Shown here piece after piece: positions 19,199 to 28,272 of a stretch of DNA of 64,000 bases. Each line of letters begins with the position of its first letter. Within the stretch, counting starts at the first letter, position 1. A program made the translations under genes and the position numbers. The DNA is taken from assembly GCF_005144745.1 (NCBI RefSeq), contig NZ_SWKK01000014.1:1-64000 (forward strand), written 5' to 3'. The notes below the pieces were generated by a model, which was given only the letters and a program-made list of their open reading frames with translations, made no database searches and was not told where the DNA came from. The stretch is from Flavobacterium sp. ASW18X (GTDB taxonomy: Bacteria; Bacteroidota; Bacteroidia; Flavobacteriales; Flavobacteriaceae).

Positions 19199-20206
19199 TT
19201 ATCTAAAGCCAAAATGCATCCCCGCTGTTAGTGTACTAAACTCAGCTATATTATAATCTACGTTAAGTCTAAAAAATCCTAATTTTATCTTGGTTCCTAA
19301 AGTAGCGGCAATTCCGCTAGCATCATTTTCTAATGTAAATGGGTCAGTAACTGTAGAAGTAAAGAATGGCCCATTAGCTTCATAAGTCCCTAAAAATGCC
19401 GTTTCTGATGTACCAGTAATATATCCTAATCCGCCGTAAAAATTAATTACAGGAATTTTTCTTGTAGAAACTACAGCACTAAAATTCCAAGTTTTAAAAT
19501 TGGCATCTATACGCTGATTATCCCCTGCAATTAAATTAGCATCTGTAAAATTATACTCGCCGTTTAAATTGGTATATCCAATCACTGCAGAAATAGCTAC
19601 AGGCAGTATTTTATCTGCAGGTAAAAGTTTGGTAAAATCATACTGCAAACCCGCACCAAATAAGCCTATTTTCACATCATCCGTGGCTATTTTAGGTAAA
19701 AATCTAGCCTTAACTTCCATTCCCTTAATAAGGCCGACACTTGCTTGCACAAAACCTGTAGGCACAAAATTAATATTCTCCCCTGCCAAACCCGAAGGCA
19801 ACTCAAATTCCTCACTAAATAAACCACTTTCATCTTCAATTAAAATACGTACACCCTCTATGTCTCCTAAAGCTGTAGAAACTAGTTTTGAGGTACTACC
19901 ATCTGCAAATTGAATATTTTCATAATCTGCGGTATCTAGGTTAAAAGCCTGTTTGTCATCTTTATTCTTAAAACCAGTGATATTCCCAACAAAAGAAATT
20001 TCAAAACCACCCAAAGGTTTTGCATCCGCAGTATTATACCACCCGTTAGACATACTATATATGGTTGCTTCTGTTGCCGGCATAAAGTAAGCATCGGCAA
20101 AACGCTCTGCATCTTCTACCCCTGCTGCAAACAAATTACCAATACTAGTTTGAGCAGAAATTATAGAAAATGAGGCAAATGCGAAGACAAGAGCTATGTA
20201 TTTCAT
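19199..20206 (-). CDS. DUF6588-like outer-membrane protein
   Basis: A 335-residue protein with a signal peptide ending near residue 18 (FSIISAQ). The rest is rich in amphipathic beta strands and ends in FSTLTAGMHFGFR, a typical C-terminal strand of an outer-membrane barrel. The opening FAAGVEDAERFADAYFMPATEATIY with the later LGGFEISF and VGLIKGMEVKARFLP fits, from memory, the DUF6588 group of Bacteroidota. Function unknown. Monocistronic between two terminators. Confidence 0.75.
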   Translation of the reverse strand: MKYIALVFAFASFSIISAQTSIGNLFAAGVEDAERFADAYFMPATEATIYSMSNGWYNTADAKPLGGFEISFVGNITGFKNKDDKQAFNLDTADYENIQFADGSTSKLVSTALGDIEGVRILIEDESGLFSEEFELPSGLAGENINFVPTGFVQASVGLIKGMEVKARFLPKIATDDVKIGLFGAGLQYDFTKLLPADKILPVAISAVIGYTNLNGEYNFTDANLIAGDNQRIDANFKTWNFSAVVSTRKIPVINFYGGLGYITGTSETAFLGTYEANGPFFTSTVTDPFTLENDASGIAATLGTKIKLGFFRLNVDYNIAEFSTLTAGMHFGFR

Positions 20207-20230
20207 CTGTTTATTTTTCTTAAAACTAAA

Positions 20231-20254
20231 AAACCTGGTCTTTAAACCAGGTTT
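20231..20254 (-). terminator. gyrB terminator
   Basis: A 9-bp perfect stem AAACCTGGT/ACCAGGTTT (20231-20239 with 20246-20254) lies about 36 nt after the gyrB stop. A T-rich stretch follows on the minus strand, and the T run on the plus side could also serve the opposite direction. Confidence 0.8.
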
Positions 20255-20289
20255 TTTTGTTGTGAAATTACCGTTATATGTACACCTAA

Positions 20290-22230
20290 CTATGCGTCAA
20301 TGTTGGCATAAACCGCATTTTTCTCTATAAATTCCCTTCTTGGAGGTACTTCGTCTCCCATAAGCATGGAGAAAATTCTATCAGATTCTGTAGCATTATC
20401 TATAGTTACTCTCCTCAAAGTTCTGAACTCAGGATTCATGGTTGTATCCCACAATTGCTCTGCGTTCATTTCACCAAGACCCTTATAACGTTGTATGCCT
20501 GCTTGACCTCCCATGGATTCTACAATCTCATCACGCTCTTTGTCATTCCAAGCATAACGTTTTTTAGCACCCTTCTTAACCAAGTATAATGGTGGTGTTG
20601 CAATGTAAACATGTCCGCTTTCTATCAACTCCCTCATGTATCTAAAGAAGAAGGTAAGAATCAAGGTTTCAATATGGCTACCATCTACATCCGCATCACA
20701 CATTATCACTACTTTATGGTAACGTAACTTTTCTAAGTTCAATGCCTTACTGTCTTCTTCCGTACCAATTGTAACACCTAATGCCGTGTAGATATTTTTA
20801 ATCTCTTCGTTCTCAAAAACCTTGTGCTGCATGGCTTTCTCCACATTAAGAATTTTACCTCTTAATGGTAAAATAGCTTGGAAGTTCCTATCTCTACCCA
20901 TTTTAGCTGTACCCCCTGCAGAATCTCCCTCTACTAGGAATATTTCGCATTTTTCTGGGTCTTGGTCAGAGCAATCTGATAATTTACCTGGTAATCCGCC
21001 GCCCCCCATAGGGTTCTTACGTTGTACCATTTCTCTTGCCTTAGCAGCTGCATGCCTTGCTTGAGCGGCTAATTTTACTTTTTCTACAATTTGCTTAGCA
21101 TCATCTGGATTCTCTTCCAAATAGTCTGTAAGCATCTCAGAAACTGCTTGGCTTACCGCACTGGTTACTTCGCGGTTACCCAATTTTGTTTTGGTCTGGC
21201 CCTCAAACTGTGGTTCTGCAACTTTTACAGAAACAATAGCCGTTAATCCTTCACGGAAATCATCGCCAGAAATTTCGAACTTAACTTTATCTAATAAACC
21301 CGAACTATCTGCATATTTTTTTAAGGTTGATGTTAAACCTCTTCTGAAACCAGATAAATGAGTACCACCCTCATGCGTGTTAATATTATTTACGTAGGAG
21401 TGCAGGTTCTCTGAAAAACCTGTGTTGTACACCATGGCCACTTCTACAGGAATACCATTCTTTTCTCCTTCCATGCTAATAACATAGTTTATCAATGGTT
21501 CTCTTGTGGCATCTAAGAACTTGATAAATTCTTTTAAACCTTCTTCTGAATGAAAAGTTTCTCCAACATATTCACCTTTCTCGTCCTTCTCTCTTTTATC
21601 TGTAATGGTAATTGTGATTCCCTTATTTAGATAAGCCAACTCCCGCATACGGTTAGCAAGGGTCTCATAATTGTATTCTGTAGTTTGTGTAAAAATAGTA
21701 TCGTCTGGGTAAAAGGTAACAACAGTACCTGTAACATTGGTTTCACCAATACTTTTTACAGGATATAGCGCCTTACCTCTTTCGTACTCTTGTTCCCAAA
21801 CTTTACCTTCTCTATGTACAGTAGCTTTTAAGTGATTGGATAATGCGTTAACACAAGAAACACCAACACCATGTAAACCACCAGATACTTTGTAGGAATC
21901 TTTATCAAATTTACCACCTGCACCAATCTTTGTCATTACTACCTCTAGGGCAGACACACCTTCTTTTTTATGCAAGCCAACTGGGATACCCCTACCGTTA
22001 TCTTCTACAGTAATTGAGTTATCTTCATTAATGGTGACTTTAATGTTATCACAGTACCCACCCATTGCCTCATCAATAGAGTTGTCTACCACCTCGTAAA
22101 CCAAGTGGTGCAATCCTCTAACGCCTACGTCTCCAATATACATGGACGGACGCATACGCACGTGCTCCATACCTTCTAGGGCCTGTATACTGTCTGCTGA
22201 ATATTGTTTCTTATTTAGTTCTTCGCTCAT
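20290..22230 (-). CDS. gyrB: DNA gyrase subunit B
   Basis: ATPase subunit of the type II topoisomerase that introduces negative supercoils. The 646-residue product has the GHKL ATPase motifs EVVDNSIDEA (~45-54), DNGRGIPVG and GGLHGVGVSCVNAL. The TOPRIM motifs are EGDSAGGTAKMGRDR (~430) and DADVDGSHI (~503), and the C-terminal QRYKGLGEMN is present. The length is typical of the Bacteroidota form. It has its own promoter (22268-22275) and terminator. Confidence 0.98.
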   Translation of the reverse strand: MSEELNKKQYSADSIQALEGMEHVRMRPSMYIGDVGVRGLHHLVYEVVDNSIDEAMGGYCDNIKVTINEDNSITVEDNGRGIPVGLHKKEGVSALEVVMTKIGAGGKFDKDSYKVSGGLHGVGVSCVNALSNHLKATVHREGKVWEQEYERGKALYPVKSIGETNVTGTVVTFYPDDTIFTQTTEYNYETLANRMRELAYLNKGITITITDKREKDEKGEYVGETFHSEEGLKEFIKFLDATREPLINYVISMEGEKNGIPVEVAMVYNTGFSENLHSYVNNINTHEGGTHLSGFRRGLTSTLKKYADSSGLLDKVKFEISGDDFREGLTAIVSVKVAEPQFEGQTKTKLGNREVTSAVSQAVSEMLTDYLEENPDDAKQIVEKVKLAAQARHAAAKAREMVQRKNPMGGGGLPGKLSDCSDQDPEKCEIFLVEGDSAGGTAKMGRDRNFQAILPLRGKILNVEKAMQHKVFENEEIKNIYTALGVTIGTEEDSKALNLEKLRYHKVVIMCDADVDGSHIETLILTFFFRYMRELIESGHVYIATPPLYLVKKGAKKRYAWNDKERDEIVESMGGQAGIQRYKGLGEMNAEQLWDTTMNPEFRTLRRVTIDNATESDRIFSMLMGDEVPPRREFIEKNAVYANIDA

Positions 22231-22267
22231 AGTTTAAAGCTGCGTTTATTGCATTTTTCAAATCTTA

Positions 22268-22275
22268 CAAATATA
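22268..22275 (-). promoter_or_regulatory. gyrB promoter -7 box
   Basis: The minus strand reads TATATTTG, 37 nt upstream of the gyrB ATG. Confidence 0.6.
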
Positions 22276-22415
22276 ACCAAAAGCTATACAAAACGTGGTA
22301 TTTAGCACATTTTACCCCACCAAGTTATCAACAAACTACTGTGAAAAAATAAGCTGAAGTAGGCTTATTATCCACGATACTTATCTGCTAGTAATAACTT
22401 ACTCATAACAAAACA

Positions 22416-22437
22416 GAAAGCGCCTTGCGGCGCTTTC
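22416..22437 (-). terminator. asnB terminator
   Basis: A 9-bp perfect stem GAAAGCGCC/GGCGCTTTC (22416-22424 with 22429-22437, loop TTGC) lies about 55 nt after the asnB stop. It is followed on the minus strand by a T-rich TGTTTTGTT. Confidence 0.75.
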
Positions 22438-22491
22438 AATCGACTAATTAAAATGAATAAAACTACTCCTCTTCTAAAATGAAAACAAGCT

Positions 22492-24162
22492 TTATTTTAC
22501 GTAGGCATCTGTATGCACTTTGGCTACAGCCCTACCAGACGGATCGTTCATGTTTTTAAATGCCTCATCCCATTCCAAGGCAATTTTAGTGCTACAAGCT
22601 ACAGAAGGCTCTTGTGGAACACTTTTAGCTGCTGCATCTGATGGAAAATGCCCTTCAAAAATACTTCTGTAATAGTACTCTTCTTTTGTAGTTGGAGTTT
22701 GTATAGGAAACTTAAAGTGTGCATTCTGCATTTGCTCATCTGTAATTTCCTCTTCCACTAAGGCTTTAAGCGTATCTATCCAGCTGTAGCCAACACCATC
22801 AGAAAATTGTTCTTTTTGTCTCCAAGCTACGCTTTCTGGCAAGTAATCTTCAAATGCTTTTCTGATTACCCATTTCTCCATACGCTCGCCATTGATCATT
22901 TTATCCTTTGGATTGATACGCATGGCTACATCCATAAATTCTTTATCTAAGAATGGCACTCTACCTTCTATACCCCATGCTGCTAAAGACTTGTTTGCAC
23001 GCAAACAATCGTACATATGTAGTTTGTCTAACTTACGTACAGTTTCTTCATGAAAATCTTTAGGACTAGGTGCCTTATGAAAGTATAAATACCCCCCAAA
23101 CAACTCGTCCGCACCTTCACCAGACAACACCATTTTAATACCCATAGATTTAATTACTCTCGCCATTAAATACATTGGCGTAGAGGCTCTAATGGTAGTA
23201 ATATCATATGTTTCTAAGTTGTAGATTACATCTTTTATAGCATCTAAACCTTCTTGAATTGTAAACTTAATTTCATGATGAATAGTTCCTATATGGTCTG
23301 CTACTTTTTGCGCTGCCGCTAAATCTGGACTCCCGTCTAAACCTACACTAAAAGAGTGTAATTGTGGCCACCATGCATCTGCCGTATCTCCTGATTCTAT
23401 TCTTTTCTGAGAGTATTTTTTAGCAATAGCAGAAGTAACTGAACTATCTAAACCACCAGAAAGCAATACCCCATAAGGAACATCTGACATTAATTGACGG
23501 TGTACAGCAGCTTCTAAAGCATCTTTTAATGCTTGGATGCTAGTTTCATTTTCCTTTACAGCATCGTACTCCATCCAGTCTCTTTTGTACCATCTTACAA
23601 ACTCGCCAGAACTGCTGTGCATGTAATGTCCTGGAGGGAACAGCTCTATTTTTGTACAAGTACCTTCTAAAGCTTTTAATTCTGAGGCCACGTAGAACGT
23701 TCCGTTTTTATCCCATCCAATATACAATGGAATAATCCCCATATGGTCTCTAGCAATGAAATACTCATCTTTATCTGTGTCATAAATTGCAAAACCGAAG
23801 ATACCGTTTAACTCATCAATAAAATCTGTTCCTTTTTCTTGGTATAAAGCCAAGATTACTTCACAATCAGATTGTGTTTTAAATTGATATTTTCCGTCAA
23901 ATTGCTTTCTTAGTTCACTATGATTATAAATTTCGCCATTAGCAGCTAAAACCAGTTTATTATCTTCACTAAATAAAGGTTGTTTTCCAGAAGCAGGGTC
24001 TACAATTGCTAATCTTTCGTGTGCTAAAATAGCTTTCTCATCAGCATAGATACCACTCCAATCCGGCCCACGATGTCTAACTTTCTTGGACATCTCCAAC
24101 AACTGTGGTCTTAAAACCTCAGCAGTTTGCTTTAAATCAAATGCGCAAACAATTCCACACAT
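22492..24162 (-). CDS. asnB: Asparagine synthase (glutamine-hydrolysing)
   Basis: Makes asparagine from aspartate using glutamine nitrogen and ATP. The 556-residue product starts MCGIV, so Cys2 becomes the N-terminal nucleophile of the glutaminase domain; RHRGPDWSG and NGEIYNH are its other marks. The synthase domain has the pyrophosphate loop LLSGGLDSSV near residue 230 and the SGEGADELFGGY motif near 345. Monocistronic; a 258-nt AT-rich gap with no recognised element separates it from the divergent gene at 24421. Confidence 0.97.
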   Translation of the reverse strand: MCGIVCAFDLKQTAEVLRPQLLEMSKKVRHRGPDWSGIYADEKAILAHERLAIVDPASGKQPLFSEDNKLVLAANGEIYNHSELRKQFDGKYQFKTQSDCEVILALYQEKGTDFIDELNGIFGFAIYDTDKDEYFIARDHMGIIPLYIGWDKNGTFYVASELKALEGTCTKIELFPPGHYMHSSSGEFVRWYKRDWMEYDAVKENETSIQALKDALEAAVHRQLMSDVPYGVLLSGGLDSSVTSAIAKKYSQKRIESGDTADAWWPQLHSFSVGLDGSPDLAAAQKVADHIGTIHHEIKFTIQEGLDAIKDVIYNLETYDITTIRASTPMYLMARVIKSMGIKMVLSGEGADELFGGYLYFHKAPSPKDFHEETVRKLDKLHMYDCLRANKSLAAWGIEGRVPFLDKEFMDVAMRINPKDKMINGERMEKWVIRKAFEDYLPESVAWRQKEQFSDGVGYSWIDTLKALVEEEITDEQMQNAHFKFPIQTPTTKEEYYYRSIFEGHFPSDAAAKSVPQEPSVACSTKIALEWDEAFKNMNDPSGRAVAKVHTDAYVK

Positions 24163-24420
24163 ATCCGTCTATTTAATTTTAAATTACAATACAAATGTGG
24201 GCATTGACTAACAGAGATGAAACTATAATCAACATTTTAATTACATATTAAAACTAAAAAACACTAAATAGAGTTTAATCATAATAAAACCAACAGTATC
24301 CTTTAAAAATTGTTTTAAAGTGAATTCTAAAAATTTAACGCCAGTTTAAGGTTTGTCTGTTAAGTACATTATAGTTTTAACGACTCAAGAAACGAGATTC
24401 AAAAAAAAATTAAAAACATC

Positions 24421-24960
24421 ATGAAGAATTTATTAGGATTAGGCCTTTTACTTACCGTATTCTTAGCAACTAGTAATTTAACTGCACAAAAATTTAGCGG
24501 TTTAGACAAAAGTCCTGCAGATATTGCTTCTTTCCCAACGAGCTACAAAGAAAGTGACAAAGCAGTACGTGTTATTTACGGAAGACCACAATTAAAAGGA
24601 AGAGATTTAGAAACATTGGCTCCTACTGGTAAAGTTTGGAGAACGGGTGCTAACGAAGCTGCAGAAATTACTTTTTATAAAGATGTAAATTTTGGAGGAG
24701 AATCTGTAAAAGCAGGTACTTATGCTTTATTTACTATTCCAGGCGCAGATGAGTGGACTATTATTTTAAATAAAAACCTTAATCAATGGGGAGCTTATTC
24801 CTATGACAATGCAGCAGACGTAGTGCGTGTTAGCGGAAAAGTAAGTAAAGGTTCTGAATCTTTAGAAGCTTTTTCTATAGCCTTTAAAGAAGTAGATGGT
24901 GGTGCACATTTAATAATGGGCTGGGATACTACAAGAGTAGCCGTACCTGTTACTATGTAA
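24421..24960 (+). CDS. DUF2911 exported protein
   Basis: A 179-residue protein with a signal peptide ending near residue 22 (SNLTAQ). The DUF2911 pattern is clear: VRVIYGRPQLKGRD, GKVWRTGANEAAEITF, VKAGTYALFTIPG and WTIILNKN with QWGAYSYD. Members are periplasmic or exported proteins of unknown activity common in Bacteroidota. It ends at a strong hairpin that overlaps the stop codon of the converging amidohydrolase. Confidence 0.92.
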   Translation: MKNLLGLGLLLTVFLATSNLTAQKFSGLDKSPADIASFPTSYKESDKAVRVIYGRPQLKGRDLETLAPTGKVWRTGANEAAEITFYKDVNFGGESVKAGTYALFTIPGADEWTIILNKNLNQWGAYSYDNAADVVRVSGKVSKGSESLEAFSIAFKEVDGGAHLIMGWDTTRVAVPVTM

Positions 24961-24985
24961 TTAAATAATACCCTTTAAAACTTAG

Positions 24986-25021
24986 AATCCCCGATACTAA
25001 CAAAGCATCGGGGATTTTTTT
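24986..25021 (+). terminator. Terminator of the DUF2911 gene
   Basis: A perfect 10-bp stem AATCCCCGAT/ATCGGGGATT (24986-24995 with 25007-25016) is followed by a T run that runs into the stop codon of the converging gene. Confidence 0.9.
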
Positions 25022-26642
25022 ATTTTACTTTTTTGCCAGATAAATAAACCTGTTCTGCCTTAAGCAGTGGAATGCTGTCTACGGGCACCTTCATAATATC
25101 AGAACTTAGGATGGTAAAATCTGCAAACTTACCAGGTTCCAAACTTCCTTTTTCATCCTCTTCAAAATTGGAATAGGCTGCCCAGATAGTCATACCTTTT
25201 AAAGCCTCTTCTCTAGTTAAAGCTTCTTGCATTTGAAAACCGCCTTCTGGATACTTATCCGTATCCTGGCGTGCTACTGCTGCATAAAAAGTTAAGAATG
25301 GGCTAACCTGCTCTACTGGAAAATCCGTCCCTAAGGCAACTTTACCTGCCTTCTTTAATAATGTTTGATATGCGTAAGCTCCTTTAATACGTTCTTCTCC
25401 TAAACGGTCTTCTGCCCAATACATATCACTGGTAGCATGCGTAGGCTGTACTGAAGGGATAATTCCTTTTTCAAAATAATCAAAATCTGCCTGCGAAACC
25501 ACTTGAGCATGCTCCACCTTCCATCTTCTATCCGTTTTTCCCTTAAGCGCTTTATCGTATGCTCGTAAGACCACGATATTGGCAGAATCTCCAATGGCAT
25601 GTGTATTCATTTGATACTCTGTGGCAGCAATGCGTTGCGCTAGTGCATCAATTTGGTCTGCAGGCGTAACTAAAGCACCAAAATGATGTGGCTTATCAGA
25701 ATATTCTTCTCGTAAAGCAGCTCCTCTAGAACCTAATGCACCATCACCATATACTTTTACGGAACGAACGTTTAGTTTATCGGTCTTTAAAATTCCTTTT
25801 TCTAAAAAGTGGTCTAAATTCTCTGGTGTATTACTAACCATTGCATAAACACGCATATCTAGTTCCCCTGCCTTTTGCAAACTATCTATTAGGTAAATGG
25901 TAGCTTTATCTAAGCCAGCATCGTTCACAGTAGTAAGCCCATAATCAAAACAAATTTCTTGAGCCGCCTTTAGTGCTTCAATTTGTGATGCAACGTTTGG
26001 TTTTGGCATAACTTGATCTACCAATGCCATGGGGTTATCTACCAAGACACCACTAAGCTCTCCATTTATCAAAACTATTTCTCCACCTTCTATTTTAGTC
26101 TCTTTAGTAATACCTGCCAACTGTAGAGCAGCATTATTTACAAAATAAGCATGACCATCTACACGCTCAAGAACCACTGGCTTATCTGGGAATAACTGAT
26201 TCAATTTTTCATTGACAGGAAATTCCTTAACCTCCCAATCATTTTGGTCCCACCCGCGACCACGAATTACGTTCGCCGGATTGTCTTTGGCAAAAGCCGA
26301 AACACGCTCCAGCACCTCTTCATAACTATTTGTACCTACTAAGTCTACAATTTGCTGATTTAATCCTAAGCCATAAAAATGGCAATGGGCATCTATTAGA
26401 CCAGGAACAATGGTTTTACCTCCTGCATCCAACATTTCTTTAGAAGTGTATTTTTGATAAATATCTGCTGTTTTTGCAACAGCTACTATTTTACCATCTT
26501 GGATAGCCATACAGCAGGCCTCTGAAAACTCTGAGTCTACCGTATAAATCTTAGCATTATTGACAATTAAGTCCACCTCCTGCTTTTGAACGCAAGAAAC
26601 CCCTAGTACTAAAAATACTAAGGGTAGCATATATTTTTTCAT
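25020..26642 (-). CDS. Amidohydrolase lipoprotein (YtcJ-like)
   Basis: A metal-dependent hydrolase of the amidohydrolase superfamily, 540 residues. The signal peptide ends in lipobox LGVSC (Cys at about 17), placing the enzyme outside the cytoplasm. Metal-site motifs are visible: DAHCHFYGLG, THAIGDSAN, KVEHAQVV and the late ALGTDFP. The long N-DWEVKEFPVNE insertion region and the closing GSLEPGKFADFTILS are typical of the YtcJ group (imidazolonepropionase-like). The substrate is unknown. It follows the OmpA-like gene by 43 nt on the same strand. Confidence 0.9.
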   Translation of the reverse strand: MKKYMLPLVFLVLGVSCVQKQEVDLIVNNAKIYTVDSEFSEACCMAIQDGKIVAVAKTADIYQKYTSKEMLDAGGKTIVPGLIDAHCHFYGLGLNQQIVDLVGTNSYEEVLERVSAFAKDNPANVIRGRGWDQNDWEVKEFPVNEKLNQLFPDKPVVLERVDGHAYFVNNAALQLAGITKETKIEGGEIVLINGELSGVLVDNPMALVDQVMPKPNVASQIEALKAAQEICFDYGLTTVNDAGLDKATIYLIDSLQKAGELDMRVYAMVSNTPENLDHFLEKGILKTDKLNVRSVKVYGDGALGSRGAALREEYSDKPHHFGALVTPADQIDALAQRIAATEYQMNTHAIGDSANIVVLRAYDKALKGKTDRRWKVEHAQVVSQADFDYFEKGIIPSVQPTHATSDMYWAEDRLGEERIKGAYAYQTLLKKAGKVALGTDFPVEQVSPFLTFYAAVARQDTDKYPEGGFQMQEALTREEALKGMTIWAAYSNFEEDEKGSLEPGKFADFTILSSDIMKVPVDSIPLLKAEQVYLSGKKVK

Positions 26643-26685
26643 GTGCGCTTTTGGTTTTTACCAAAAATAAGCAAATGGTATTACA

Positions 26686-27768
26686 TTAATCTTGGTAGTG
26701 TGTCATTACAAATTCTACACGGCGCTCTCCAAGACCTTGTTTTTTTAGCCCATCTTTTTGTAGCGGCTTAGAACTACCTACACCTTCCCACACTATTCGC
26801 TTGTCTTCTATACCTAATTCTTTTAGATATAAAGCAACCGCCCTTGCACGCAAAGAAGAAACAAACTTGTTATACTCTGGACTACCGGTGTTGTCTGAGT
26901 GGCCCGTAATTTTTAACTGCAGTTCTGCATTATCTTTTAAAAATTTAAATATTTTTTGAATGTTGGCCATAGCCGTATCGTCTAATTCGTAACCTTTTGG
27001 TTGGTACGGATTACGCTCTAACACATAAATCTTGTCCTGCTCGTAATTAATTCTTGGCAACTCTTGTAAATCAAAATCGTCTATAAAATAATACGCATAA
27101 TCGCTAGTAGTAGATTTAGAGGTTAATACCTGCGTTTTAGTACCGGTATTTGTTTCAAAATTTCCTATAAGGACGTGTTTTTCAAACCCCTTTGCTTCAA
27201 ATTCTGCAGTTAAGGTTACCCATCCGTCTTTGCTTGCTAAAGTACTATTCTGCTGAAGCCTCACTTTGGTAAATTCTAGCCCATCTTGTAAATGCAACCT
27301 ATTTTCCGTCAATAAAGTATTGTTAGGTAATGTTAAAGGCTTATTCACCAAGACTATATACATTTCTTGTAATGCTAAGGCAGAACTTTCTGCTAAACTC
27401 ACTTTAAATTGTAATCTGTAAGGATATTTTTCTCGCAATGTTTTGGTTAACCCTAATTGCAAATATTCTCTGTAGTCTTTTAACGCATGAAAGTAAAGCC
27501 CCGTATACCCAGCACCTTCTGCTGCTTTCTCCGTACCTCTAAAATTAGATGGTACTGAAAAATCTCCTGTACTACACGCATTAAAATAATCTCCTGAGCT
27601 ACCCGTAGGTATGGAAACATTTTTAAGTAATACGTTAAGGTTTGATACGGAAGAAGGACAATTGTTCTTCTCTTCAAAACTAGGATTAAGAATAAGGTTT
27701 TGCGCACTTAAGCCAAAACTACCTAAAAGGCAAAAAAACAGAACTAAACGAGTGTACAAATTGGTCAT
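26686..27768 (-). CDS. OmpA-family protein with N-terminal beta domain
   Basis: A 360-residue envelope protein. A signal peptide (to FGLSAQ, ~22) precedes LILNPSFEEKNNCPS, the opening of a jelly-roll-like module also seen in the gene at 28273. The C-terminal ~110 residues are an OmpA peptidoglycan-binding domain (KITGHSDNTGSPEYN, SSLRARAVALYL, RRVEFV). It is therefore likely to tie an outer-membrane or surface module to peptidoglycan. Paralogue of 28273-29379. Confidence 0.9.
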   Translation of the reverse strand: MTNLYTRLVLFFCLLGSFGLSAQNLILNPSFEEKNNCPSSVSNLNVLLKNVSIPTGSSGDYFNACSTGDFSVPSNFRGTEKAAEGAGYTGLYFHALKDYREYLQLGLTKTLREKYPYRLQFKVSLAESSALALQEMYIVLVNKPLTLPNNTLLTENRLHLQDGLEFTKVRLQQNSTLASKDGWVTLTAEFEAKGFEKHVLIGNFETNTGTKTQVLTSKSTTSDYAYYFIDDFDLQELPRINYEQDKIYVLERNPYQPKGYELDDTAMANIQKIFKFLKDNAELQLKITGHSDNTGSPEYNKFVSSLRARAVALYLKELGIEDKRIVWEGVGSSKPLQKDGLKKQGLGERRVEFVMTHYQD

Positions 27769-27928
27769 AGTTGGTCAATTTTTATAGGCTCTCGTTTTCA
27801 GGAATAAAAACGCCACTCCATTGGCATTATTGCATTTTGATGCTTTTAATCGAAAAAAAGGTGTAATTAAACTCTTGCGACACTAAATATTAGCGCGTTA
27901 CCGTTATCACTATCCAAATCTTACTGTA

Positions 27929-28258
27929 ATGCGCAAATTGACCACAGCGTTATTTATGTCTGCGGCCTTTACTTTTGCCTATAGCCAACATACCGTAAAA
28001 GGTAAGGTTGTAGATGAATTAGGCCTACCTGTTTATATGGCTCAAATACAAATTTTGGGCGCAGATACAACAACATTCACAGATGTGGATGGTTATTTTA
28101 AATTAGAAAGCGAAAAGGGTTTTCACTGGAAATTAGATATCGGCTCCGCAGGCTTTAAACCAGAGACCTTTTTTGTGTTAAGTGCTGGCCGCACTGAAGA
28201 TATTGTATTAAAATACGATACGGCCATCAAAAGTTTGATTGGCCGTACCGAGAACTAA
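27929..28258 (+). CDS. Stand-alone carboxypeptidase-regulatory-like domain protein
   Basis: A 109-residue exported protein. After a signal peptide (to FAYSQ, ~20) comes a single CarboxypepD_reg-like beta-sandwich (VKGKVVDELGLPVYMAQIQI, TTFTDVDGYFKLE), the module that normally sits at the N-terminus of SusC-type TonB receptors. Here it stands alone, with a short C-terminal tail. It lies on the opposite strand between the two OmpA-like paralogues. The leader CCAAATCTTA plus 5 nt before the ATG is shared with the gene at 18756. No specific function can be given. Confidence 0.8.
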   Translation: MRKLTTALFMSAAFTFAYSQHTVKGKVVDELGLPVYMAQIQILGADTTTFTDVDGYFKLESEKGFHWKLDIGSAGFKPETFFVLSAGRTEDIVLKYDTAIKSLIGRTEN

Positions 28259-28272
28259 TCTAAAATCGAATT

